Source: Pseudophaeomoniella oleicola (lineage: Eukaryota > Ascomycota > Eurotiomycetes > Phaeomoniellales > Phaeomoniellaceae). From it: DNA of 64,000 bases. The notes beneath the pieces were generated by a model that saw only the letters and a program-made list of their open reading frames with translations, was not told where the DNA came from and made no database searches. The stretch's first letter is position 1, and every line of letters begins with the position of its first letter. The stretch is taken from assembly GCA_003868215.1 (NCBI GenBank), contig QWDQ01000044.1, positions 62,001 through 126,000 of the forward strand, written 5' to 3'. Shown one piece after another: positions 1 to 9,208 of this stretch. A program made the position numbers and the translations under genes.

Positions 1-226
1 GCTCTCGAGATATACACATTACGCCTACAAGAATAGAAGGGAGCAGGTATCAGGATATATATACTAGACTAGGTACTTTTCAATGTTAGGTATACTGTAT
101 GACTTTACTAGTACAAAGTACGAACCTCACCACGGACCCTCTTCATATAATTACCCTCTCTCCCTACGGGATGGGGAAACGTACGTCACGAACGTAGATA
201 GGTAATTCTTTGAATCGGCGTAATTT

Positions 227-267
<41 letters not shown>

Positions 268-743
268 AGAATCCCATCGGTTACTTACTCTCAGATGTTG
301 GATGTTCATTCCATACATACATCTTCCATAGGACGTAGAGTAGGGTAGGGTTGGGGAGGGGTGCAAGTACTGGAACTGAATAGTACATCTCAAACATACA
401 TACATACATACATACCTACGTACAATGGAGGAAATGCTAGGTAGGTACCAGATTGATTGTAACAGATACATGGTTAGATACAAATTTTTATTTCCCGAAA
501 TTTTGCTTTTGAAAGAAAGCGAAAAGCTCAGTTGATGGAAATTGAGCGGCTGTCTAGACAGATGATAATTGTCTTGGGGGAAGGGAAAAAGGTGGGAATC
601 CTTGAAACGAATAATGTTCTCCATAATAGTAGTCAGAGTCTCGACGAGGTGGTGATGGTGAATATGCGGGATCGAAGGAGCAGAGAAATAGCATCGCCAA
701 AGGCACAAGAAAGCAGCAATCTTAGCATCTACGTGACTATCCT
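1..743. other. Spacer downstream of glutamine synthetase
   Basis: No gene is recognisable here. The stretch lies 3' of the minus-strand glutamine synthetase and probably holds its 3' UTR. It contains a (GA)n run at about 230-263 and a (CATA)n run at about 393-415. Reading frames crossing it are low complexity and match no family I know. Confidence 0.6.
230..263. repeat. (GA)n microsatellite
   Basis: An uninterrupted GA dinucleotide run of about 17 units in the spacer 3' of glutamine synthetase, followed by a short A run. It is simple sequence seen directly and probably length-variable between isolates. Confidence 0.9.
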
Positions 744-2586
744 CTACTTGCCACCAGCTGGCTTCTCCTCGGGAGGAAGGGCGCCGTACATCGTCTCGAC
801 CATGATACCGGTGACTTGGTATGGGTCAGCGTTGGAAGCCGGTCGTCGGTCTTCAAAGTAACCCTTGCCCTCCTTGACACATTGACGTGGGATACGGACC
901 GATGAGCCACGATTGGCGTCACCCCAGGTGAACTTGTCAATGCTGGAGGTTTCGTGCTTGCCGGTCATACGGAGCTCGTTACCGGTACCGTAGACCTTGA
1001 TGTGCTCAACGTGACGGCCCTCAAGGTTCTTCATCATAGCATGGATGGCCTTGAGTCCACCTTCCTCTCGCATCTCCTTGCTGGAGACGTTGGTGTGGAG
1101 ACCAGCACCGTTCCAGTCACCTGGAATTGGCTTGGGGTTGAAGGTAACAACAGCACCGAATTCCTCAGAGATACGGTGGAGGAGGAATCGAGACATCCAG
1201 AGCTGATCACCCAGATCAATTCCTACGCAAGGACCAACTTGGTATTCCCATTGAGCTGGCATAACCTCGGCGTTGATACCAGAAATGTTGATGCCAGCAT
1301 ACAAGCAAGCCTTGTAATGAGCCTCGACGATGTCACGGCAGAACACTCGGTTAGTGCCGACACCGCAGTAGTATGGGCCTTGTGGACCTGGGTAGCCACC
1401 CTTTGGCCAACCGTATGGCCAGCCTTCAGGGCCGAGGAGAGTATATTCTTGTTCCAGACCGAACCAAGTCTCGTGCTTGGCGTGGGCCTCCATCAACCTT
1501 GCGGCATCGTGGCGGTAGTTGAACTTGTTTGGGGTTCCATCGTGGTTCCAGGTCTCGCACATAACCAAGATGTTATCACCCTTTCTGAGAGGGTCTGGGT
1601 ACATGGCCGCGGGTCGGAGGTAGACATCGGAGTTGCTACCTGGAGCTTGTTCCGTGGAAGAACCGTCGAAGTTCCACTCTGGGAGGTCATCGACGCTGCT
1701 GGGCTTCTTGCTCAATGTCTAAAACAAATCCCAAAGGTCAGCATTCAATTCATGAACGGCAAAGCGTAATTGAGCGGAGATCGTAGTATTAGCTCTATCG
1801 CCTGACAGCATCTACGCAAACATGCAGAGACATCATCTTCTCCTCGGAAGGCAACGCCAAGGCGACCGATAATAAGCGCGAGAATTGGTTTCTGCCGAGT
1901 GCTCATTGGTGATTCAAATCACCAACAAAGCGCCCAATCAATTGCGCCTGGCAGGATGCCGGTGTCGCAGGCCAGGGTGGGCGATATTCAAGAAACTAGA
2001 TCAGGTGTAGCCTAGGTCCAGTGGCCTTGGGAGTGGCACGGGTGCGATGAGTGGACATAAGCGGCATCTGAGTGGGGGGTCGCTATTTTGTTGTTCTGTG
2101 CGGTCCCTTTTTCTTGGCTTCATTCGCTTCGAGAGTGGGACGCAACATCCCACTCATGCCACCACAGCAACGTGGATTCGAGCTCGTCCCACTTCGGAGC
2201 TTGCAAACGATGAGAGATTTTTTGTGGCTTTGTGGCTTTTGAGAGCTGTTCGTCTGGCTGAGATATTGTCGAAAGATCGAGTAGGGTTGTGTCGCGAGGA
2301 GTACGCTCAATTGATAGGAAATGCGAAATGTCTTACCTTAGTCTTGGATCGCATGGTGTTGGTGCCGTCAATCCAGATATACTCGGCCATCACCTTGCCC
2401 CCCTGGTCCAAAGCCAGATACTTGGCCAACTGCGATCGCAGCATTAGCAATCTTCATCTCCCTTCCGTGTTAAACAGGTGCAACTTACGTTGGAGGCATA
2501 CGAGACGGTTGTTGATTCAGCCTGTAATAATCCCATCAGCTTCTGTCGCCGCCCGATCTTCATCTTCATTGTTTAATTCTTACCAT
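744..2586 (-). CDS. glnA: Glutamine synthetase (GSII, eukaryotic type)
   Basis: Catalyses ATP-dependent ligation of ammonia to glutamate and is the main entry of ammonium into glutamine, normally in the cytosol as a decamer. Proposed exons are 2586-2584 (ATG only), 2521-2489, 2429-2337 and 1718-744, giving 367 aa, the usual fungal length. Seen in the sequence: the beta-grasp segment with EYIWIDG, the WNFDGSST stretch, the glutamate-site [10 protein letters not shown], the [11 protein letters not shown] loop and the C-terminal [10 protein letters not shown]. The last intron (1719-2336, 618 nt) is unusually long for this window and carries a 20-bp palindrome. The first intron follows the ATG directly; without splicing, the first ATG opens only a six-codon frame. 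A TATA-like element lies at about 2790-2798. The family assignment is very secure; the position of the start codon is the uncertain part. Confidence 0.95.
1906..1925. promoter_or_regulatory. 20-bp palindrome in glutamine synthetase intron
   Basis: Arms of nine bases at 1906-1914 and 1917-1925 (TTGGTGATT and its complement) are separated by CA. The element sits inside the 618-nt intron. Palindromes of this kind can bind dimeric transcription factors, but no known fungal factor site is recognised, so a regulatory role is only inferred. Confidence 0.35.
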
Positions 2587-2789
2587 TGTGATTTGGGTGT
2601 ATACGGAGTGCAGGTAGGCAGTGATACGACCGTTGCTTGGTTGATGCGCCTCTCGATGTAAGAGAAGGTACCGGTGGAAATCGTAGAGACAAACAGCAAC
2701 GAGATGTTTGTGAGTTGATCTGGACGAGATCGAGTTCTGGAGAGAGGAAAGAGAGAAAGCCAAAGATAAGCCTGGGGTGATAGAGAGTG

Positions 2790-2798
2790 TATTTAAAA
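2790..2798 (-). promoter_or_regulatory. TATA-like box of glutamine synthetase
   Basis: On the minus strand the bases read TTTTAAATA, about 205 nt upstream of the proposed ATG, and are followed by a pyrimidine-rich stretch (about 2727-2762) typical of fungal transcription start regions. Assignment is by position and composition only. Confidence 0.3.
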
Positions 2799-5275
2799 GA
2801 AGAAGGAATTGGTTACCTTGTCGCAGGGGTCCTAGGTAAGGTATCGTTCGTACTGGACCGTTTTCGATAAGGACTTAAGGTAACGTAGCTCCTCCTACCA
2901 ATCAAGAGCTAAGTTCTTTCTAGCTTTCGGCGGATTCTTACCTAGGTAGTCAAGAGGGAGTCTCTAATAATTAATTTACTGCAGGACAAGAGAAGCGGGC
3001 GGGGCATTAGAGAATAGCTTCAAGGTCTGCTGGGGGGTTGTTCACCATCGTGGTATCTTACATTACAATACAATTCCCCCCCCAAAGCAACGCCAGACTC
3101 GAGTTGAGCCAATTGATTGATGCCTAAGTGATAATTACGAACTCTCCGTCCTCACCCCCAAAATGACTGATCTGCTCTCCTGCCAATGGACGCCTTCACT
3201 CGTGCCTATCTCACTATCTACCTAGGTAGGTAGGTACTGTCCTGTCAATACTAGATACAGATTGCCTTGAAAAGCAAATATGATGATCTCACCTTTTGAC
3301 ATTGTCCCCCCTCGTGCCGCTTTCTACTGCGCAATCCAATTCGTTGGCAAGTCAAATCAGATTCTTTGCTTTTCAAACTGAACTGCGTGGTAGTGGCGTC
3401 GGAGAACTTTTGACATCCTTTGGTTGGCTTAGACTCGGGGACTAGACCGCTGATTAACGCCTATCAATATCAGTATGATAATTCCTTTGACGATAGAAAC
3501 GTGATACGAACAAGATACCCGCGAGGCTACAGTGCGTGTCATCATGAATACTTCAGCTACGTAGAGCTACCCAGAGAGCGTTGTTCACCGACGGTGGCTA
3601 CCGGACATCAGCACATTGCAGGTGATTATAACGATCGTCTCCCCGCGATTGATCAATCTAGTCGTTTCATAGCAGCAGCACCTTAATGCCTTCCACCTCC
3701 GGGTACTTTTGCCTTTTCTGGATACCAATGCGATTTGAACGTCACGAATCACTTCATAAGGATAAACGAGACTGGAGAGCGGATTGACCAAATTCTCTGG
3801 CTTACCACCGTGAACTCGGCGTAAGGAGCCATGAAGCTGGTGCGGGCTAATGGGCCAACGGTTTAGTGGGATGGACGAGCGAGAACGACCAGAGTATTCG
3901 GCCCACCACTTATTACTTGGTACCTAATACCTAGTACCTCTGAGCCATTTTTGCTGGGCTTTGTTCTTTCAGGTTCCTTTTATGCTACTATGTACATAGT
4001 AGAATGCGAGGCTCGGAGGCTTGCTCGGCTGGTTCCATCGTGCAGGCCCAGTTGTACGAGTAGCTGTCCCAATCACATTCAGTTGCTTTATGAGCGAGCT
4101 GGACAATTAAGGTATTCAACCCTGTTTGTCCCATAGTCGTGTATCAAACTTGTATGAATCTTACGTTGATCGTATCTCCAATGCTGCAATTCTCGTATTA
4201 CCGTCCGACTATCGTCTAGGAAACTTAAAAGCCTCCGTCCCCAAAAGACGGAAGCGATCTGTTCAGTAGGAAAACCTTGCCATCAAGGCCATAGGATCGC
4301 TACTTGAGACTCTTGACATTTCGATCTTTGGTACAGGATCCTTTCGATCGACCGTTGAACCTAAATTGTTGCCCGATAACAATGCTCATATGCGCATCTC
4401 GCTGAGCTAATGCGGTGGAAACAACAAAGCCGCAAACAGATATTGCGCGATGCCTTGTTGGACGGAATGTTTGAGGAGCCCAAAAGACCTGAGAAATGGA
4501 AGATTTCAATAGAAGACCATACAACGCAGAAGCATAATCGCCTTCTCCTTTCTGAGTCGTTTATCTCACTATCCTACGGTGATCCAATCAGAGGAGCAAC
4601 CGTGAAGAGACAGCTGCCTCTGCAGCAGTATAACAAGTATTACGTAGTAGAAAAGGATGGCACATCGGAGAAACAGCGGTCGGAGGCTCCCGATGGCTAT
4701 GGAAAGGTCTGTGCAATTGTCGTTTCTTTTGATTTCCGGGGAAGCCCTGCAAAGACCGAAGGAATCAAGCGGTAAGGTTCGCCTGGATCCGATGTCATGG
4801 CGCTGACTTGCCCAACATCTGAAATGGACTCCGTCAGATCTCTGCCGTGACGTGGGGTTCCGGAAAGTCCATCCCGTCCTCTCTCGCTTGGATTCAAGTT
4901 CCTTAAGAATGAAATAGGCGCTTGCTCATTCTTGTGCCCCCCTGTCAAGAACAGACAACAGCATGATCTGTTCCTTGCTCACCGGGGCGAGTTCAATTTT
5001 GCTTATCAAGAATAAAAATTGAAAAATACCAGAGTCTGGGTATCACCTGTAACAATCAAGTCGCGTCAACACCCCGACTTCGCCCAAAGATGCCGCTAAA
5101 CATAGCAGGAAAGAAGTACATAATCCCTGCCGCCCTTATCGAACCAATCACTTTCCAACAGCTCCTTTTGATCGAGTAAAGAGCTCGTGTCAACCCACCC
5201 GATCGATCCATGTTGATCCCACCCTGGTCGCTGCGGAGCCTAGTGCCCTACAACAACTCTTTCTTTCAACGACGT
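2799..5275. other. Intergenic, no gene recognised
   Basis: About 2.5 kb between two minus-strand genes. It should contain the glutamine synthetase promoter and the 3' UTR of the GT28 gene. TACCTAGGTAGG-type motifs occur near 2940 and 3217-3238 and TACCTAATACCTAGTACC near 3915. Open frames of 60-120 codons here (for example 4410-4775 on the plus strand) show no family resemblance and I do not call them. Confidence 0.5.
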
Positions 5276-8200
5276 TTACGTCTCTTCCCGGGAAGATCTA
5301 GACCTCCTTCGCAAGGCCGAAACAGATCGTCTAGATACGTGATGCGCCTCATCGGCAGCCTGAATACGCTGTAGTTCTCTCCAACGTTCTTCCGCCTGGC
5401 GACGCACATCACCAGGAGCGTCTGCCGCGGCCGCTGTGCCACTGGCTCCCTGGACTATATCCTGAACGTCTAGCGCACCTTCTATCATCCTTGCCCTTCG
5501 AATATATCGATCAGTCTTCTCGGTATCACGAAATCGTTTGTGCAGCTCCATTTGGACACCTTTGCCAAAGTAGGTTGGTATAGCGAGGACACCTGCCAGG
5601 GGCTTGAGAACGAATCCACCAACTCCTTTGCTAAGACCTGTTGCGACTCCAACTACCCCACCGCGTTGCACCTCTTGGTAGGGGAGGGTCACGAGCCCAC
5701 TGACCCCATCGACGACTCCATGGCCTAGCTCGTCTCTTGTCGCGATGAGGCTTGACTGCAGGCCTCGAATGGCCTTCGTCTGCCGTACAGTATCGTCGCC
5801 ATACAGGCGAGGAGCGTTGTGGAAACCACGTGCAAGCGCATATCCAACGTTGACGGGGAGGGAGGCAAGAGCCTTGGCAGAGTGCCCCACACCATTCGCA
5901 GTAGACATCATGATAGTTCCGGAGAGAGAACGAGGTCGCTGGTCATTTTTGAGTTTTCGTAGGCGGCGCGGAGCATTGTCTGTTGTGGAGGTGAGGTTGA
6001 GCTGAGATATGTCGCTTGTTCCATCTTCAACATGACCCCCTCTGGGCAATTGCTGGTTAGCTCCATCCTGCCCTATCTGCTCAGGAAGGACAGCTCCTGT
6101 GCCGATGTGCCAAAAGCGGCGTCCTCGGCGCAGTTGAGATGCTTTGATATCTTTCTTGGCTTGGAATGGTATCCTTGACACCCCACTAATGGCTTCGGCA
6201 AGAGAGTTAACCAGCGCGCCGGAAGCTCCGGTGACCGGCTCCCCGGGACCTTGGAAATCTGTCCACTTGCGCGTTCGTAGGAGTTCAAGGTCGCTCCAAG
6301 CTATTTGCTCCATATCAACCAGGAGATCTGCAGCCTGTGCTGAGAGTTTGGCTTTGGACCGCTTGACTTGCCAGACGGCTACTCTGTCGTTGAAAATATC
6401 ACACCGGATCGAATCCTCCCCTGTCAAAGGTAATGCACGATGAAACGACTGGACTGCATTCTTCGCACCGTCACCTTCCTTCTCGATTGACGCCGCGAGT
6501 TCTTGAGCTCTCACTTTTACTTCAGGTCTTAGACACTCTATGATGCCTTCCGCGAGATTTTCTGCCGTTAAAGCCCTGTATGGTATCGACCCTCCGGCAC
6601 CTGCATTAGTTATCATCTGTGCCCAGAAAGGTTGGTCGCCAAAAAAGGGAACAATGAGGGTTGGTTTCCCATATCGAAGGCCTGCAGCCGTTGTGCCCGC
6701 ACCTCCGTGATGGACGACAGCGTGCATTCTTGGAAAGAGCCAGTCATGTGGGATGTTATCAATCATGTATACATTGTCCGGTGCATTATCGGCTCCAACA
6801 CCGCCCCAACCCTTGCTGATCAATGCTCGTACGCCGGCAAGCTTTGTGGCTTCGAAAAGCATGTTTGTGAAGGCTTTAGGATCATCTATGCCGGAAATCG
6901 AACCAAAGCCAATATAGATCGTCTCCCCAGCATCCAGAAACTTTGTGAGACTTTCTGGTGGTTGATAGGAGGCTGCCAAGTCAAGAAAGACGTAGCCTGC
7001 TATGTCAATCTCTGGTCCCCAGTCCTTTGGTTTCGGTACAAGCCCCGGCGACCAGAGGTAGGTATAAGGGACTTTCATTCGATACAGCTGGCCGGGTGCC
7101 CATAGCGTGGATACCTCTTCCAAACCAAGCGTTTTCGTGCGAAACCGGTTGACAAGGTCGCCGAGACCTTGCCATGTCATCAATTCGACCAGAGGATAAG
7201 ACATGAAGTTGGCATAGCCTGGATCGACGTCGCTCCGCTTAATGTTGGCCAGTGGATGAGGAAAAGCTTGCGTTGGTGAATATGGAAATGTGAACATCAA
7301 ATGCAGCGGGATTCCTAGACGTTCTGCACAATGGTAATGAGCAAATGACGGCGGGTTAGCTATGATAGCATCTGCTACGAATGGAAACCGAGAGCCTAGC
7401 AATTTGGTGTTTTTGGCGTCCTTTTCGTCATTCGTGGCACTGATACAAGCTCGCCAGAACCCTTCGAACATCTCGAGCATTTGAACTCGTCTACGGTTGA
7501 CCTCACCCTTTTTGATCGTGTCGATCGACGGTATCAATCCAGGATTTTTAACCATAAACGCCATCAATTCGGAAGGATCTCCACCCAGCGAGAAAAACTC
7601 CAGACCGCATTCCTTCTCCACAAAGTCTTTGAAAGCTGGATGGGTAGCAAACCGTATGCGGTGCCCGTAATCCTCTTGTAGGATTTTGGCAATCCTGATG
7701 AATGGCTGGATGTCACCCCTGGACCCAATGATGGCAATGAGAACGCTAAGCTTTGGGGGTGGAAGGTTGCGAAATTTTGATGGCTTCCGAGGTGGCGCTT
7801 CTTCTGCGTGTTTGTCGGTGATCTTTAGATGATGGTGTATGGTTGCATCCAGTGCCTTGGCCAAGTAACCACTCTTTGCGGTATCTTTGATGGACACTTT
7901 CAGACGGCCATCTGCTCTGGATACCTTGGCTTTGGATTGGAATTGGTCATTTCCGATCTGAACCTTGTTATAGGAATCTCTCTGTTGTCCAGAGTGCTTC
8001 GTTTTGGCGGAATTCAATTGGCGAAGGCCTGGAAAGTCCTGGTCTGGTTCCTCCTCAGACGAGTCAGAAGAGGAATCCGAGCTCAAACCTGCAGCATCCT
8101 GATGCATCCAATGCTCTCTCTCATAAGCCGGGGTTCCCGTTGCCCATCGTTTGATCCCAGGCTGGGATATTGCCGGTATCCTGAGACGTGGACGCTCTGT

Positions 8201-8425
8201 GTCAAACTTCTGAGAGATCCACGCTGGTCGTGATGGCCCTGCTGACAGGTGACCTAGAAGGCTATCTTTTCCGGAGGCGCCATTATCCACGGATCTTGCG
8301 GTTACTAACGTCGAGTCTGATCCCTCGTTCGAAGGCACATCGTTGGGCTGGGACTGAGCTGGGTAAGGGAATTCGGTTGGCGGTGGAGCTTTCAATGGAC
8401 TTTTCTGAGTCTCCAGCGTCGTCAT
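5276..8425 (-). CDS. GT28 sterol-glucosyltransferase-like protein with Vps13-like C-terminus
   Basis: A 1049-aa single-exon protein likely to transfer a sugar from a UDP-sugar to a sterol or other lipid. Residues 1-220 are mostly disordered with a Ser/Asp/Glu patch near 114-130. The GT28 N-terminal domain begins near 225 and carries GSRGDIQP (234-241). The UDP-sugar-binding C-terminal half carries HHGGAGTTAAGL (572-583) and GDQPFWAQ (596-603), as in sterol 3-beta-glucosyltransferases. No PH or GRAM domain of the Atg26 type is visible. Residues about 845-965 (NVGYALARGF through KGVGGFVLKPLAGV) resemble the Gly-rich repeat region at the C-terminus of Vps13-type lipid-transfer proteins, an arrangement I know from other fungal GT28 proteins. 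It ends in an Arg/Ser-rich tail. The acceptor lipid cannot be told from sequence. Confidence 0.85.
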   Translation of the reverse strand: MTTLETQKSPLKAPPPTEFPYPAQSQPNDVPSNEGSDSTLVTARSVDNGASGKDSLLGHLSAGPSRPAWISQKFDTERPRLRIPAISQPGIKRWATGTPAYEREHWMHQDAAGLSSDSSSDSSEEEPDQDFPGLRQLNSAKTKHSGQQRDSYNKVQIGNDQFQSKAKVSRADGRLKVSIKDTAKSGYLAKALDATIHHHLKITDKHAEEAPPRKPSKFRNLPPPKLSVLIAIIGSRGDIQPFIRIAKILQEDYGHRIRFATHPAFKDFVEKECGLEFFSLGGDPSELMAFMVKNPGLIPSIDTIKKGEVNRRRVQMLEMFEGFWRACISATNDEKDAKNTKLLGSRFPFVADAIIANPPSFAHYHCAERLGIPLHLMFTFPYSPTQAFPHPLANIKRSDVDPGYANFMSYPLVELMTWQGLGDLVNRFRTKTLGLEEVSTLWAPGQLYRMKVPYTYLWSPGLVPKPKDWGPEIDIAGYVFLDLAASYQPPESLTKFLDAGETIYIGFGSISGIDDPKAFTNMLFEATKLAGVRALISKGWGGVGADNAPDNVYMIDNIPHDWLFPRMHAVVHHGGAGTTAAGLRYGKPTLIVPFFGDQPFWAQMITNAGAGGSIPYRALTAENLAEGIIECLRPEVKVRAQELAASIEKEGDGAKNAVQSFHRALPLTGEDSIRCDIFNDRVAVWQVKRSKAKLSAQAADLLVDMEQIAWSDLELLRTRKWTDFQGPGEPVTGASGALVNSLAEAISGVSRIPFQAKKDIKASQLRRGRRFWHIGTGAVLPEQIGQDGANQQLPRGGHVEDGTSDISQLNLTSTTDNAPRRLRKLKNDQRPRSLSGTIMMSTANGVGHSAKALASLPVNVGYALARGFHNAPRLYGDDTVRQTKAIRGLQSSLIATRDELGHGVVDGVSGLVTLPYQEVQRGGVVGVATGLSKGVGGFVLKPLAGVLAIPTYFGKGVQMELHKRFRDTEKTDRYIRRARMIEGALDVQDIVQGASGTAAAADAPGDVRRQAEERWRELQRIQAADEAHHVSRRSVSALRRRSRSSREET

Positions 8426-9208
8426 CTTGCCTGATGCAGACTGTATAGTGAGAGCCTCAACTCCTCCGGACTCAGCTAGTAACAGGTCGTGTCCTTTGTA
8501 GAATCCATTACCAGCCAGTTCTCGGTCCTTCGTGCTAATTTAGGCACACGGTACGAGAAGAGAATGGACTGGATTAAGCATTGACCGTGAACCGTGTATG
8601 TCGTGTACTTGACAGCACCAGGTGTAGGAATGCAGATTCGAGTCTCGATGAATGGGCAATGCACAATTGCGGTTGAAATGATTATGAGAGGGAGACTGCC
8701 TGTACATACAACAAAAGCTATATCTAGCAAGTTACATGTACTTGAGATAGCTCAAATTGATTGGAGATGAGGCGAATACTGTAAGAAGTAATTCAATGTT
8801 GATGTTGGTCTGGTGAAGAGAAAATTATTAGTTAGGGACGTTGGTATGACGTCGGGATGGGCTAGGTGCCTACAAGATCTGCCGGCCATGATTGGCTTTA
8901 ACTAAGATGCCTATTCGCTCTAGGGAGTAGATTCCGCTCAGGGGGTCGGTTCAAGTTAACGGGAAATCGACATCGATCGTCATGGACTCCCTGAAGAAGA
9001 ATAGTCTCTGATTGACTGCCGAGGTAGGTACTTCTTCCAAACTTGCCTACTTGAAGTAGAGATCTATCATGGGAAAGATGAGAAGGATTCCAGAACGAGG
9101 GCAAAATCAGTAATGGTACGGTGATCAAACATGTCAACTACCTATCGTCTCGTCGTGTAATCCTTCATTACCACTGCTCAATAATGCCTGCAACATCAAT
9201 AGAGTCAT
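8426..9208. other. Spacer between GT28 gene and MED1
   Basis: Holds the presumed promoter of the GT28 gene and the 3' UTR of MED1, both minus strand. TAGGTA-type motifs occur near 8865 and 9020. No other coding signal is seen. Confidence 0.5.

Noticed and set aside
954-1769. 271-codon plus-strand open frame opposite glutamine synthetase
   Set aside because: It is the antisense shadow of a highly conserved, codon-biased exon and shows no family resemblance.
2047-2661. 204-codon plus-strand open frame across the glutamine synthetase 5' exons
   Set aside because: It crosses conserved exons and introns of the opposite-strand gene and has no recognisable domain.
4410-4775. 121-codon plus-strand open frame
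   Set aside because: No conserved motif, no promoter-like leader and ordinary composition; length is within chance for spacer DNA.
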